NCBI GenBank assembly: GCA_023428265.1
Contig: JAEYYW010000076.1
Location: 1-14,015, forward strand
Direction of reading: 5' to 3'
Length of the DNA stretch: 14,015 bases
DNA from: Bacillota bacterium
GTDB lineage: Bacteria > Bacillota > Clostridia > Christensenellales > UMGS416
In this document: positions 5,385 through 13,680 of the stretch, in pieces
How the letters are laid out: each line of letters begins with the position of its first letter
Numbering within the stretch: the first letter of the stretch is position 1
Notes under the pieces: generated by a model
Seen by the model: the letters and a program-made list of their open reading frames with translations, nothing else
What the model was told of the DNA's origin: nothing
Database searches by the model: none
Position numbers and translations under genes: made by a program

Positions 5385-5987
5385 ATGACGACCTATGACC
5401 TGGATCTGCTGACGCTGACCAATGTGGGCGAAGAGCTTGAGAGCCTCGCGAGCCTGGCTCCGCTGTTTCTGGGCGCCTACAACGAGGCGTACAGCCTGCT
5501 GTGCAACAGCGTGCTGAAGCCGGAGGCCACCGAGGCCGTTCAGCTGGATGAAAACCGGCGCTTTGATCCGGCGGTGCTGCTACACCCGGTGGCCCCCGGC
5601 GGCATCCTGACGGTGAAATCGGGCTTTGACTTCGGCCCTGGCGTTGCGGGCAAGGCCCATGTGTTTTCCCATTATCGCGCCGACGATGGGATTGTGGCCG
5701 TGCCGGGGGCGGCACCCGGCGGCTCCGTGGTCGTGACCTACCGCTGCGCGCCGGAGACACTGCTGGGCGGCGCGGCTCCCGGCCAGGGCAGTGTACCCGC
5801 GCTGCTGCCGGAGGAGGTGCACGGCGCGTTGGCCAGTTATGCCGCCGCCGCCTATTTCCGCGTGCGCAGGAAGTTTGAGCGGATGCAGGTGTGGATGGAT
5901 GCCTGGCTCAACGCGGTGCAGGCGCTGCGGGAGCAAAGGCCCCAGGGAGATCTGGGCCTGCGAAACACTTACCGGCCCATGCCGTGA
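5385..5987 (+). CDS. Putative head-tail adaptor (connector) protein
   Basis: The 200-residue protein starts at ATG 5385 after AGGATGAGGAC and ends 12 bp before the next gene. It is alpha-helical at both ends: an N-terminal helix pair (NVGEELESLASLAPLFLGAYNEAYSLL), a beta-rich middle (GGILTVKSGFDF, GGSVVVTYRCA), and a C-terminal helical segment (LPEEVHGALASYAAAAYFRV, then MDAWLNAVQALREQ). The L-P-E-x-V-H-x-A-L-x-x-Y-A-A-x-x block is typical of phage head-to-tail adaptors that dock to the portal. Its length is close to the T7 gp11 adaptor (196 residues, known). Position between the capsid module and the very large tail protein supports the call. It may instead be a generic phage structural protein of this class; sequence identity to T7 gp11 is not claimed. 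Confidence 0.6.
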   Translation: MTTYDLDLLTLTNVGEELESLASLAPLFLGAYNEAYSLLCNSVLKPEATEAVQLDENRRFDPAVLLHPVAPGGILTVKSGFDFGPGVAGKAHVFSHYRADDGIVAVPGAAPGGSVVVTYRCAPETLLGGAAPGQGSVPALLPEEVHGALASYAAAAYFRVRRKFERMQVWMDAWLNAVQALREQRPQGDLGLRNTYRPMP

Positions 5988-5999
5988 GGGGGTGCGACG

Positions 6000-8900
6000 A
6001 TGCGATATGCAGATGAACAGGAACTGAGCTTCTCGATGGAGCGCTTCACCGGCATCAACCAAAGCCTGGAGGGCAATGACACGCCGATGCATATGAGCCG
6101 AGACGCCGCCAACTGCGACACCTCCGGCGGCGTGCTGCGGATGGCACGGGGCTGGGCGGTGGATACTGCCATCAAAGCGGCCCCCGGGCCCATCCGGTCG
6201 CTGATGAATTTCTATAAGAACAACGCCGATGGATCGGTGACGACAAAGCTGCTGGCGGCAACCGACACAGGCCTCTGGCAGTGGGCAAACGATGCCTGGC
6301 AGGACATTGCCGGCAGCCAGCCCGTGAGCAGCGGCAGGTTCAGTTCTGTGAACTATCAGAACAAGGACAAGGCGATGATCCTGCTGGCCAACGGCACAGA
6401 CAATGTGTATTGCTGGAGCGGTGAGGGGAAGATTGCGAAGCTGGCTGCCGATGCCAGCTGGGTGACGGGAATGCCGTCCTGGAGTGTAAACGCCAACACG
6501 GTGCGGCTGACCAACCATGGCTTGAAGGAAGACAACGAGGTGGTCTTTGAAAAGCTGAAGGGAAAGCTGCCCACCAACATCGTGGAGAACGACACCTATT
6601 TTGTCTATGACTCCAAAACGGATTCCTTCCGGGTGTCTGCCACAAAAACTGGCGGCGCGGTGAACCTGAAGGGCGAGGGGGCTGTGGGCTGGCGCGTGGC
6701 TAAGGCAAAGTGGCTGGGTGAGGGCTCCATTTCCGTCACTTCCGCCAACACGATCACGTTGACCAACCACGGGCTTGCAACGGACGATGAGATTGTGTTT
6801 GACGTATTTTCCGGCAGTATGCCCTCCAACATCAAACGGAATAAAAGCTATTATGCTGTTGTTCTGTCTGCAAACACATTTCAGGTGAGCAACACCAAAA
6901 ACGACCCCAACGATCTGGTCACGTTTGCAGCAAAGGATTATGGCAACTGGAAAGTCCGCAAAGGCCTGCCCACCACCTGGCTCAATGGCAGGATCGCAGC
7001 CAGTGCCAAGACCAGCACGTTTATGCTGACCAACCATGGCCTGAAGGATCTAGATGGCAACAAGCGGCCCACCGCTGTGGAGTTCGGCATCGATCCGGCA
7101 GCCGTGCTGCCCGGCGGCATTGCTGCGGGCACGACCTATTATGTCCGTGTGGTGGACGCGAACAATTTCAAGCTTGCCAAAACCGCCGAAGCCGGCAGCC
7201 CGATCGTGGACATTACCGGCGCGGGGGTGCCCGGCTGGGCCATGCGCCGATTGAATGCCGACGAATGGATGGCCACTGTGCCATCCGACATCAACCTTTC
7301 CACAAATGCACTCACGATGGTGGCGCACGGCTTTGGCAATGGGGACGCCTTGGTCTTTGGCATCGCCGATGAAAACAGCTATCTGCCCGACGGGCTTTAC
7401 GCCGGGCACACCTATTATGTGAAAGATGTGGATGGCAGCAAATTCAAACTGGCCGCAACACCCGGTGCTGCTCAGCCCATCGATCTTCTGAGCGCCGGAA
7501 TGAGCGGCTGGGCGGTGAAAAAGTATGGGGCTTCCAGCTGGCTTCCTGTGCCGTCGGTCAACGTCAGCACCAACGAAATCACCATTGCCGGCCATGGCTT
7601 GCAGAAAGATAACGCAGTGGTGCTGGGGCTGAACGAGGCGCGGATGCTTCCTGGCAATCTGGTGGCAGGACAAACCTACTATGTACGGGATGTTGACGGA
7701 CAGTATTTCCGGCTTGCTGCTTCACCCGTTGGCGGCGCGGTCAACCTGACCAGTGTCGGGCTCAACGGCTGGCGCATCCGGGCTGCCAATGGCATGTGGA
7801 AAGCTACAGCGCCACGCTACGACATCACGAGTGACAAGATCACCCTGTCCAATCATGGGTTTAAGAATGGTGACGCCGTCGTGGTGGACATACCCAATCT
7901 GAATGGCTTCATGCCCGGTGGGATCGTTGCCCACGACGGAACGCCGTATGGCAAGTTCTATTATGTCGTGAAGGCCACCGACAGCACGTTCCAGGTGGCC
8001 GAATCACCCGGCGGCACGCCGGTGAAGCTCACCAGCGATGGCACGAGCGCGTTTCGCGTGCGTCTTTCCCGCGAGAACCGCCCGATGGGCTGCAGCCTGG
8101 CCCTGCACGCGGAGCGCGTTTGGTGCGCCGGCGAGCGCACGCGGCCCAACTCAGCCTTCTTTTCCGACGACCTGAACCCGACCAACTGGGCGATCGGCAC
8201 CGACAGCGCCGGCGAGATCGTGAAGCCCACCTGGGATGGCGACGCGGTGACAGCGGTGGCCAACCTTTTTGACAGCATCGTGGTGTTCAAAAGCAAAAGC
8301 GTGTTTCGCGTGGCCGGCACCACGCCCGGCGACTACCAGGTGGTGCCGGTGCTTTCCACATCAGGCACGCTCTCGCCGCTGTCAATCTGCCAGTGGCAGA
8401 ACGGCGCCTTCTTCCTCTCCCCCATGGGCATCATGGCTTATGACGGCACCCGGTGCGAGCTGCTGGGCGGCGAGGCGATGAAGGAGTTTTGGGCCAGGAT
8501 GAACCGGAACGCCGCGGCGCTGGCCGGCGCCTGCGGCACTGTGCACCGGGGCAGGCTGCTGATGGCTCTGCCGGTGGACGGGTCCATGGCCAACAACGCC
8601 GTGGTGGAGTTTGACATCGGCCAAGGGGCTTATATGGTGCGCGAGGGTGTTGCAGTGGCGGCCTGGCTGCCCGGCGACACGCTTCGGTTTGCCAGCGGAA
8701 ACCAGGTGTGCGTCTGGGGCGGCGAAGGCGCGCTGACCTATGGCGGCCAGCCGATCAGCATGCGATGGATCACGCCGGAGACCGACTTTGGCGACCGGAG
8801 CGCGCTGAAGACCGTGACCGGCGTGCTGGTGACCGGCAAGGGTGGCAGGCTGCGGCTGACGGCAAAGGCCCAGGGCAGGGAAGCGCGCAAGATCATAGAG

Positions 8901-9041
8901 CTTCCGGCAACCGGCGGCATCGTGAAGGCGCCGCTGCGCCTGCGGGGCAAGACATTGTCGCTGATGATTGAGAACGTGGAGGGCAGCGCCGTGGAGCTGA
9001 CAGGCCTGACGGTGCTTTATGAAAGGGAGGACGGCCAATGA
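6000..9041 (+). CDS. Putative tail nozzle / stabilisation protein with six internal repeats
   Basis: This 1013-residue protein starts at ATG 6000 after a GAGGGGG site. Residues 1 to about 160 contain ERFTGINQSL, GGVLRMARGW, LLAATDTGLWQW and NGTDNVYCW, each suggestive of propeller blades. Residues about 690-1013 resume the same style (ALHAERVWCAGE, NSAFFSDDLNPTNW, SIVVFKSKSVFRVAG, FFLSPMGIMAYDG, then a terminal beta domain). Between them, residues about 163-687 are six repeats of 84-97 residues, each with a (T/S/A)NHG(L/F)-like turn, D.VVF, LP..., TYYV, FxLA and GW. Without the insert, the protein is about 490 residues, near P22 gp10 (472, known), a short-tail stabilisation protein. Role: extends the portal/adaptor channel and carries fibers (inferred). 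Its stop overlaps the next start (ATGA), implying translational coupling. Homology to gp10 or T7 gp12 needs structure prediction. Confidence 0.6.
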   Translation: MRYADEQELSFSMERFTGINQSLEGNDTPMHMSRDAANCDTSGGVLRMARGWAVDTAIKAAPGPIRSLMNFYKNNADGSVTTKLLAATDTGLWQWANDAWQDIAGSQPVSSGRFSSVNYQNKDKAMILLANGTDNVYCWSGEGKIAKLAADASWVTGMPSWSVNANTVRLTNHGLKEDNEVVFEKLKGKLPTNIVENDTYFVYDSKTDSFRVSATKTGGAVNLKGEGAVGWRVAKAKWLGEGSISVTSANTITLTNHGLATDDEIVFDVFSGSMPSNIKRNKSYYAVVLSANTFQVSNTKNDPNDLVTFAAKDYGNWKVRKGLPTTWLNGRIAASAKTSTFMLTNHGLKDLDGNKRPTAVEFGIDPAAVLPGGIAAGTTYYVRVVDANNFKLAKTAEAGSPIVDITGAGVPGWAMRRLNADEWMATVPSDINLSTNALTMVAHGFGNGDALVFGIADENSYLPDGLYAGHTYYVKDVDGSKFKLAATPGAAQPIDLLSAGMSGWAVKKYGASSWLPVPSVNVSTNEITIAGHGLQKDNAVVLGLNEARMLPGNLVAGQTYYVRDVDGQYFRLAASPVGGAVNLTSVGLNGWRIRAANGMWKATAPRYDITSDKITLSNHGFKNGDAVVVDIPNLNGFMPGGIVAHDGTPYGKFYYVVKATDSTFQVAESPGGTPVKLTSDGTSAFRVRLSRENRPMGCSLALHAERVWCAGERTRPNSAFFSDDLNPTNWAIGTDSAGEIVKPTWDGDAVTAVANLFDSIVVFKSKSVFRVAGTTPGDYQVVPVLSTSGTLSPLSICQWQNGAFFLSPMGIMAYDGTRCELLGGEAMKEFWARMNRNAAALAGACGTVHRGRLLMALPVDGSMANNAVVEFDIGQGAYMVREGVAVAAWLPGDTLRFASGNQVCVWGGEGALTYGGQPISMRWITPETDFGDRSALKTVTGVLVTGKGGRLRLTAKAQGREARKIIELPATGGIVKAPLRLRGKTLSLMIENVEGSAVELTGLTVLYEREDGQ
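6486..8060 (+). repeat. Six diverged protein repeats within the nozzle candidate
   Basis: Repeat anchors (start of the strand leading to the NHG-like turn) fall at residues about 167, 251, 340, 437, 526 and 613, i.e. spacings of 84, 89, 97, 89 and 87. Anchor words are RLTNHGL, TLTNHGL, MLTNHGL, MVAHGF, IAGHGL and LSNHGF. Each unit continues with a hydrophobic strand, an LP/MP turn, a TYYV-type strand and a GW-type end. The repeats are well diverged in DNA, so the expansion is old. Similar NHGL repeats are familiar from phage tail and adhesin-like proteins. Confidence 0.75.
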
Positions 9042-10651
9042 GCGCTTTTGTGGACCTGCAGGATCTTTCGGCAGGCAATCTTGCAAGGCTCAACGACATG
9101 CTGCGTTACCTGTTTCAAAAGGTGCAGGGCGGCATCACCCGCGAGGAGCTTTCCGAGGAGCTGGAGGAAGAGATCGACACTGTGGATGCCGACAAGCTGG
9201 AGGATGGCGCGGTTACAGCCGAAAAGATCGGCGACGAGGCGATTGCCAGCTATCATGTGCAGGACGCGGCGATCACCAACGCCAAGATCGACCGGGCGAC
9301 GGTGGACAAGCTGGTGGTGACGGCGGCGGATATCGAGGATGCCTCGATTACAACGGCCAAGATCCAGGACGCGGCGATCACCAACGCCAAGATCGACCGG
9401 GCGACGGTGGATAAGCTGGTGGTGACAGCGGCGGATATTGCCGATGCAGCGATCACCAATGCCAAAATCGCAGAGGCAGCGATCGAGAGTGCTCATATCA
9501 AGGACGCCGCAATCACTGGCGCAAAGATCGGAAATGCCGCCATTGAAACGGTGAACATCAAAGATGCCGCCATTACCGGTGCGAAAATCGGGTCAGCAGC
9601 AATCCAGAATGCACACATTGCCGATGGCGTAATCACCAACGCCAAGATTGACAATGCATCAATCACTGGGGCCAAGATTGCTTTTGGAGCCATCGATACT
9701 GCCCAGATTGCCACCGGCGCCATCACGACAGCGCTGATACAAACCGAAGCTGTGGGCACGGCGCAGATCCAGGATGCGTCCATCACCGATGCTAAGATCA
9801 TATCGCTGAAGGTGGAAACAATCGAATCAGGCATAATCGACACGCACCGGTTTACTGTGCAGGGTGAAGGCGGAAAGCTGATAATCAAAGAAAACCGTCT
9901 GCAGGTATTTGATGACCAGGAGACGCCTGTTGAGCGGGTATCACTAGGTGATGTGAACGGTGATCGATCGTTGTATGGCTTGCGCGTGCGAGGGGCTGAT
10001 GGACAAACCGTACTGCTGGATGAGAATGGCATTACACAGGAGGGGATTACGGAAGGTTCCATCACTGACGAGAAGATATCACCAAATGCGGATATCAGTG
10101 GCGCTAAACTGCAGGATGGCTCTATTGATGGTGGCAAACTTGTGGTGAACGCCATTACAACAAGGGAGATCTCCTCCGGAGCGGTGACAACCAACGAAAT
10201 CGCGGCCAATGCAATCAAGGCAGAGCATATCGCTGCCGGCGCCATCACCGCCAATCACATAGAGACTGGCACGATCAATGCAGCCAGCGGTATTCTGGCC
10301 GACGCTGCAATCACAACGGCGCATATTGCAGACGGCGCGATCACCAGCGCCAAAATTGAAAGCCTGAGTGCTGATAAGATCATGGCTGGAAGCCTTGGGG
10401 CTGAGGTTATTTTTGCCGGTGAGATCCGGAGCGCGCACGGCACATTTTCCAATCTGGAAGCAGGAGAAACCAACAAACAAAGGCTTCAGATGGGGTCGAC
10501 AGAAAACAACGAGCCCTATTTCAAGATGTATAACCATGACAACATGTTGACATTATCCATCGGCATGAATGGCCTGAAATTTGAAAACGCGTCGGACTTT
10601 ATTCAATACACGGTTGGGGATCGTACCGGAATCGGTCTGTTTGCAATCTGA
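9038..10651 (+). CDS. Repetitive tail fiber / tail-associated protein
   Basis: The 537-residue protein starts at ATG 9038, overlapping the upstream stop by 4 bp, with GGGAGG at 9025-9030. Residues 1-48 are helical (SAGNLARLNDMLRYLF, REELSEELEEEID), a likely attachment or trimerisation segment. Residues about 50-255 are tandem units of roughly ten residues of the type D-A-A-I-T-x-A-K-I-x, probably a beta-helical or fibrous stalk. Residues about 256-336 are a non-repetitive domain (FTVQGEGGKLIIKENRLQVF, SLYGLRVRGADG). Residues about 337-452 repeat the motif (GSITDEKI, NAIKAEHIAAGAIT, SADKIMAGSLGA). The C-terminal 85 residues form a globular end (GTFSNLEAG, PYFKMYNHDN). The I-x-A-x-x-I motifs with ADKI/AGxI are well known in phage tail proteins of Bacillota. 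No enzyme motif is visible. It probably links the tail to the distal 876-residue protein. Confidence 0.75.
   Translation: MSAFVDLQDLSAGNLARLNDMLRYLFQKVQGGITREELSEELEEEIDTVDADKLEDGAVTAEKIGDEAIASYHVQDAAITNAKIDRATVDKLVVTAADIEDASITTAKIQDAAITNAKIDRATVDKLVVTAADIADAAITNAKIAEAAIESAHIKDAAITGAKIGNAAIETVNIKDAAITGAKIGSAAIQNAHIADGVITNAKIDNASITGAKIAFGAIDTAQIATGAITTALIQTEAVGTAQIQDASITDAKIISLKVETIESGIIDTHRFTVQGEGGKLIIKENRLQVFDDQETPVERVSLGDVNGDRSLYGLRVRGADGQTVLLDENGITQEGITEGSITDEKISPNADISGAKLQDGSIDGGKLVVNAITTREISSGAVTTNEIAANAIKAEHIAAGAITANHIETGTINAASGILADAAITTAHIADGAITSAKIESLSADKIMAGSLGAEVIFAGEIRSAHGTFSNLEAGETNKQRLQMGSTENNEPYFKMYNHDNMLTLSIGMNGLKFENASDFIQYTVGDRTGIGLFAI
9260..9438 (+). repeat. Young 105-bp tandem duplication in fiber gene
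   Basis: Bases 9260-9333 and 9365-9438 (74 bp each) match at 72 positions, offset by exactly 105 bp (35 codons). The protein segment QDAAITNAKIDRATVDKLVV followed by TAADI occurs twice. The offset keeps the frame. This near-identity contrasts with the strongly diverged neighbouring repeats. Confidence 0.9.
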
Positions 10652-10663
10652 TGGGAGGGTATC

Positions 10664-13294
10664 ATGGCAACGGTAAATATCCAGGCTTTTTACAACAAGT
10701 ATAACCGCAACGCCGGGACCTGGTGGGCACCTTATAGCGGCCAGGAGCTGTTCGCAGGCAACCTTTCGAATGGTTCTTATGACTATACGACGGTGCTGGG
10801 CTTCAACATCTCGGAATACTCCGGCTATACGATCAATGGCATAACGCTGTACCTGTACCGGTTTGACGATGGGCAGTCAGCTTCCAAGACCTGGACATAC
10901 CAGGTTGGCAGCGCCGTGAACGCTGACGGTACCGTTGCTCTTGTGGCCAACACCAGCGGATCATTCACCTTTTCCGCAAAGAATGCATGGAAGGCTGTTT
11001 CACTTTCATCTGCCGCAATCAGCGCGCTGAAGGCAGGCAATTCTTATGTACACCTCGCCGGCGCCAACGGACAGTACGGTGGGATACGGCCGGTTGAATA
11101 CAGCGGCGGAGCGTATGCCCCATATCTGGTGGTCAATTACAGCCCATACCCCGATCCCACCGCCCCAAAGCTAGCAGCTGTTGCAACTGTAAAAACGGAG
11201 GAAACAACATTTACGTGGTCTCCGGCCAGCGACACGATATTTCCTGCCAGCCAGCTGTTCTACAAGCTGCAGGTTTCCGCAGATGGCGGCACCAATTGGA
11301 GCACAGAATATACCAGCGCCCAGGGATCACCGAAAATCACGGTGAATATGAAGCAATGCCTCCGCTTGATGCCTCTGCAGTATTATCATAACACCAACAT
11401 GAAGATAAAGGTGTGGACGGTAACGCCGCCATATCTAAACAAGGTGTACCCATCTGATCCAGTCATATCTTCCGCCTTTACCGTTGATTACCGCGTTGCG
11501 CCATCTGCCCCGTCTTCGTTGATACCAAGCAAGGCCGCGCCTTTTGAAGGAGAGAAAATATCCTTCAATATTGGCCTGCCGGGGCTTTGCCATTCACACA
11601 CGCAAAACGGCGATATAGAGAAAATTCACTACTATGTGCAGTTGGGTGATGGAACTGCGCTGGCTGATGTGGGTACCGATGTATCCTATGAATCTGTGGA
11701 TACAGATGAGTATACCGTCGGCAATCTGACGACGGGGCTGAATGACCGTCACACCACCATCCGGGCATATGCCAAAACGCATGCCGCTGCGGGGGAAGAA
11801 CTCACTGGGCCCTTCTTGTCTGAGATTGATTTTACAGTTAAGCGTTTTCGAAAACCGGTGATCATCATCACCGGAGTATCAAGAGCTGAAGACGCTGCAA
11901 CCGTTAGCTTCACCATTACGGATACTGGCTTTGGTGGAATGCAGGACAACGGCCAGATTCAGAATGTGCAATACAAAGTGGTGCCCGTGGGCCAGAACGA
12001 TCAAGAGTATACGGTTGTTCCCCGTAGCGAGGTGACGTGGATCAATGGCGGGCTTTCGGGAGCAATTGAGCTCTCTCTGGGGAAAACAAATCGTTATAAC
12101 TTCTATATGCTGGCAACGAACAGCGCCCCGGGCACAGGGTTGATCAAGCCCAGCGATGTTTGCCAGGCCACCATTGTGGAATTTACACCCAGTCTGTTTG
12201 TGTGGCGCGACTCATCTATGACAAATACCGGAGCCTCGGCGCAGGCATTGATCGTTGGAGACGATTTCACCGTGCCTGTAAGCAAGGGCAGTGCTGTGGT
12301 TCAAAATGACATCGATGTCGGCGGTGAGATTCGTAAGGGAGGTTTTGTTGTTACTCCCCTGAGATGGCTGGCATGTAAAGAATCCAACGGGTCTGGTTGG
12401 TGGAAGCTTCTAACATTCGTGCCGCCAAAAAACTTGTCCGGTGCGACCCTCGAGATCAGCGGATACTCGAACACACCAAACCTGTCTGGCAGGGGTCACT
12501 GGAAAATGATCCTCACTGGGGAGCCGGGCAACAGTGGCAACTATGTCTCCGCACAGCTCATCTATTCGGATATTGGCATCGGGCCCGCCAACTTTGACCT
12601 TCGATACAACTCCGATGTGTATACGCTCTATTTCAACATTCCCCAATATACAAGATACAACATTTTCTGCATGCCATGTGAGTTTGGCAGTTATTCACCG
12701 TCCGTCATGCCACATAACATCGCGGAAGAACCGGCAGGCACCCCAATCGCCGTGAAAGCTTACATCTCCGATTTTGCCAAAACGCTGTTGGATGATACGA
12801 CGGCAGCAGGCGCCAGAGACACACTTGGAGCGGCAGCGGCAGTTGATGTGATCACAAACCTCTATCACAGAGGGTTCGTCGCCGCGTTTCGGCAAACAGA
12901 CGCATCCTTTTCTGGTGCCATCCAGATAAAGCTCCCAACTTTTTGGAGCAACGATATGATTGGTTTCTGGGTGGACGTATATGGGTATGGCGCTACCAAA
13001 GCGTTCAGCGTGTTGGTCGGCGGATATACATATACTAGTGGTAGCCAATGGGTAAACTACAGTGCCTCAGCACAAGGCGGAAGCGTTGCGGTTCCCGTTC
13101 GGTTCGGATATACGGCGGACAGTAAGGCGGCAATCTGGATCATGACTAATACTCAACCATGGGCATACAACTGTTCTATTGTTGTTCGTGACGCATGGGG
13201 TAGTAATTCCAATGACATCAATGGTACCTGGGAAATTAGTATAGTTGGCTCATACGGCACTGTTCAACAAATTATTAGTGATGCAAGAGTCTAG
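10664..13294 (+). CDS. Putative distal tail fiber / receptor-binding protein
   Basis: The 876-residue protein starts at ATG 10664 with GGGAGG at 10653-10658. Residues 1 to about 165 form a beta-rich, jelly-roll-like domain (VLGFNISEYSGYTINGITLY, WKAVSLSSAAISALKAG, YAPYLVVNY), similar in pattern to DNRLRE-type or carbohydrate-binding domains. Several fibronectin-III-like beta segments follow (TTFTWSPASD, KLQVSADGGTNWS, ATVSFTITDTGFGG). Around residues 705-725, LLDDTTAAGARDTLGAA is a linker motif widely found just before the tip domain of phage fibers. The last 150 residues are Trp/Tyr/Gly-rich (GFWVDVYGYG, AIWIMTNTQPW) and likely bind the receptor. The final third is more AT-rich than the head genes, consistent with modular exchange. 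No depolymerase or peptidoglycan hydrolase motif is seen. The gene follows the 537-residue fiber by 12 bp and precedes the lysis genes. Confidence 0.65.
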   Translation: MATVNIQAFYNKYNRNAGTWWAPYSGQELFAGNLSNGSYDYTTVLGFNISEYSGYTINGITLYLYRFDDGQSASKTWTYQVGSAVNADGTVALVANTSGSFTFSAKNAWKAVSLSSAAISALKAGNSYVHLAGANGQYGGIRPVEYSGGAYAPYLVVNYSPYPDPTAPKLAAVATVKTEETTFTWSPASDTIFPASQLFYKLQVSADGGTNWSTEYTSAQGSPKITVNMKQCLRLMPLQYYHNTNMKIKVWTVTPPYLNKVYPSDPVISSAFTVDYRVAPSAPSSLIPSKAAPFEGEKISFNIGLPGLCHSHTQNGDIEKIHYYVQLGDGTALADVGTDVSYESVDTDEYTVGNLTTGLNDRHTTIRAYAKTHAAAGEELTGPFLSEIDFTVKRFRKPVIIITGVSRAEDAATVSFTITDTGFGGMQDNGQIQNVQYKVVPVGQNDQEYTVVPRSEVTWINGGLSGAIELSLGKTNRYNFYMLATNSAPGTGLIKPSDVCQATIVEFTPSLFVWRDSSMTNTGASAQALIVGDDFTVPVSKGSAVVQNDIDVGGEIRKGGFVVTPLRWLACKESNGSGWWKLLTFVPPKNLSGATLEISGYSNTPNLSGRGHWKMILTGEPGNSGNYVSAQLIYSDIGIGPANFDLRYNSDVYTLYFNIPQYTRYNIFCMPCEFGSYSPSVMPHNIAEEPAGTPIAVKAYISDFAKTLLDDTTAAGARDTLGAAAAVDVITNLYHRGFVAAFRQTDASFSGAIQIKLPTFWSNDMIGFWVDVYGYGATKAFSVLVGGYTYTSGSQWVNYSASAQGGSVAVPVRFGYTADSKAAIWIMTNTQPWAYNCSIVVRDAWGSNSNDINGTWEISIVGSYGTVQQIISDARV

Positions 13295-13343
13295 CAAATT
13301 TGCATGTTGGTTGTAGCAGTTTAATTCTTAATGGAGGATCCAC

Positions 13344-13676
13344 ATGCCAATTCCAGAATGGGCTGCCGGCGCGCTGGCCGGCCTTGGCAGCCTTGCGTTT
13401 GCTGCCTTGGGCTTTTTTGTGGGCAGGAGGAAGGACCGCGACAGGAAGATTGAGTGCGAGGCCACCGAGCGTGCGGAGGTGAAGGAGGCGCTCAAACAGC
13501 AGTCCATCAAGCTGGACACGATGGACCGCAACATCAACGACAAGCTGTCTCGCATGGAGGGGCAATACGCCAATCATGACGCGCAGATCCGCGACCACGA
13601 GGGCCGCATTGTGAGGCTGGAAGAATCGGCAAAATCCGCGCACAGGCGGATCGACGAACTGAAGAAGGAGGAGTAA
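13344..13676 (+). CDS. Small membrane protein with coiled coil, lysis cassette
   Basis: This 110-residue protein starts at ATG 13344 after TGGAGG. Residues about 5-26 are one hydrophobic segment (WAAGALAGLGSLAFAALGFF), followed at once by a basic patch (GRRKDRDRK), so the remainder is expected in the cytoplasm. Residues about 35-108 are almost all helical and charged, with heptad-like spacing (LKQQSIKLDTMDRNINDKL, IVRLEESAKSAHRRIDEL), predicting a coiled coil. The arrangement is a mirror image of XhlA-type proteins, where the coiled coil precedes the membrane helix. It could be a holin partner, an antiholin or a small holin in its own right. It is directly followed by the phi-LC3-type holin, whose ribosome binding site lies inside the 3' end of this gene, suggesting coupled translation. 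Confidence 0.65.
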   Translation: MPIPEWAAGALAGLGSLAFAALGFFVGRRKDRDRKIECEATERAEVKEALKQQSIKLDTMDRNINDKLSRMEGQYANHDAQIRDHEGRIVRLEESAKSAHRRIDELKKEE

Positions 13677-13680
13677 ACCC

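Noticed and set aside
5580..7037. 485-residue minus-strand frame spanning adaptor and nozzle genes
   Set aside because: Crosses two well-supported plus-strand genes and lacks a ribosome binding site or recognisable motif.
9184..10395. Isoleucine-rich repeats as pentapeptide-repeat or CRISPR-like array
   Set aside because: The units are coding, about ten codons long, with diverged DNA; they lack the A(D/N)LXX pentapeptide pattern and lack the identical repeats and unique spacers of CRISPR.
12785..13294. Variable region of a diversity-generating retroelement
   Set aside because: No reverse transcriptase or matching template repeat is present in the window, so there is nothing to support it beyond the position at a fiber tip.
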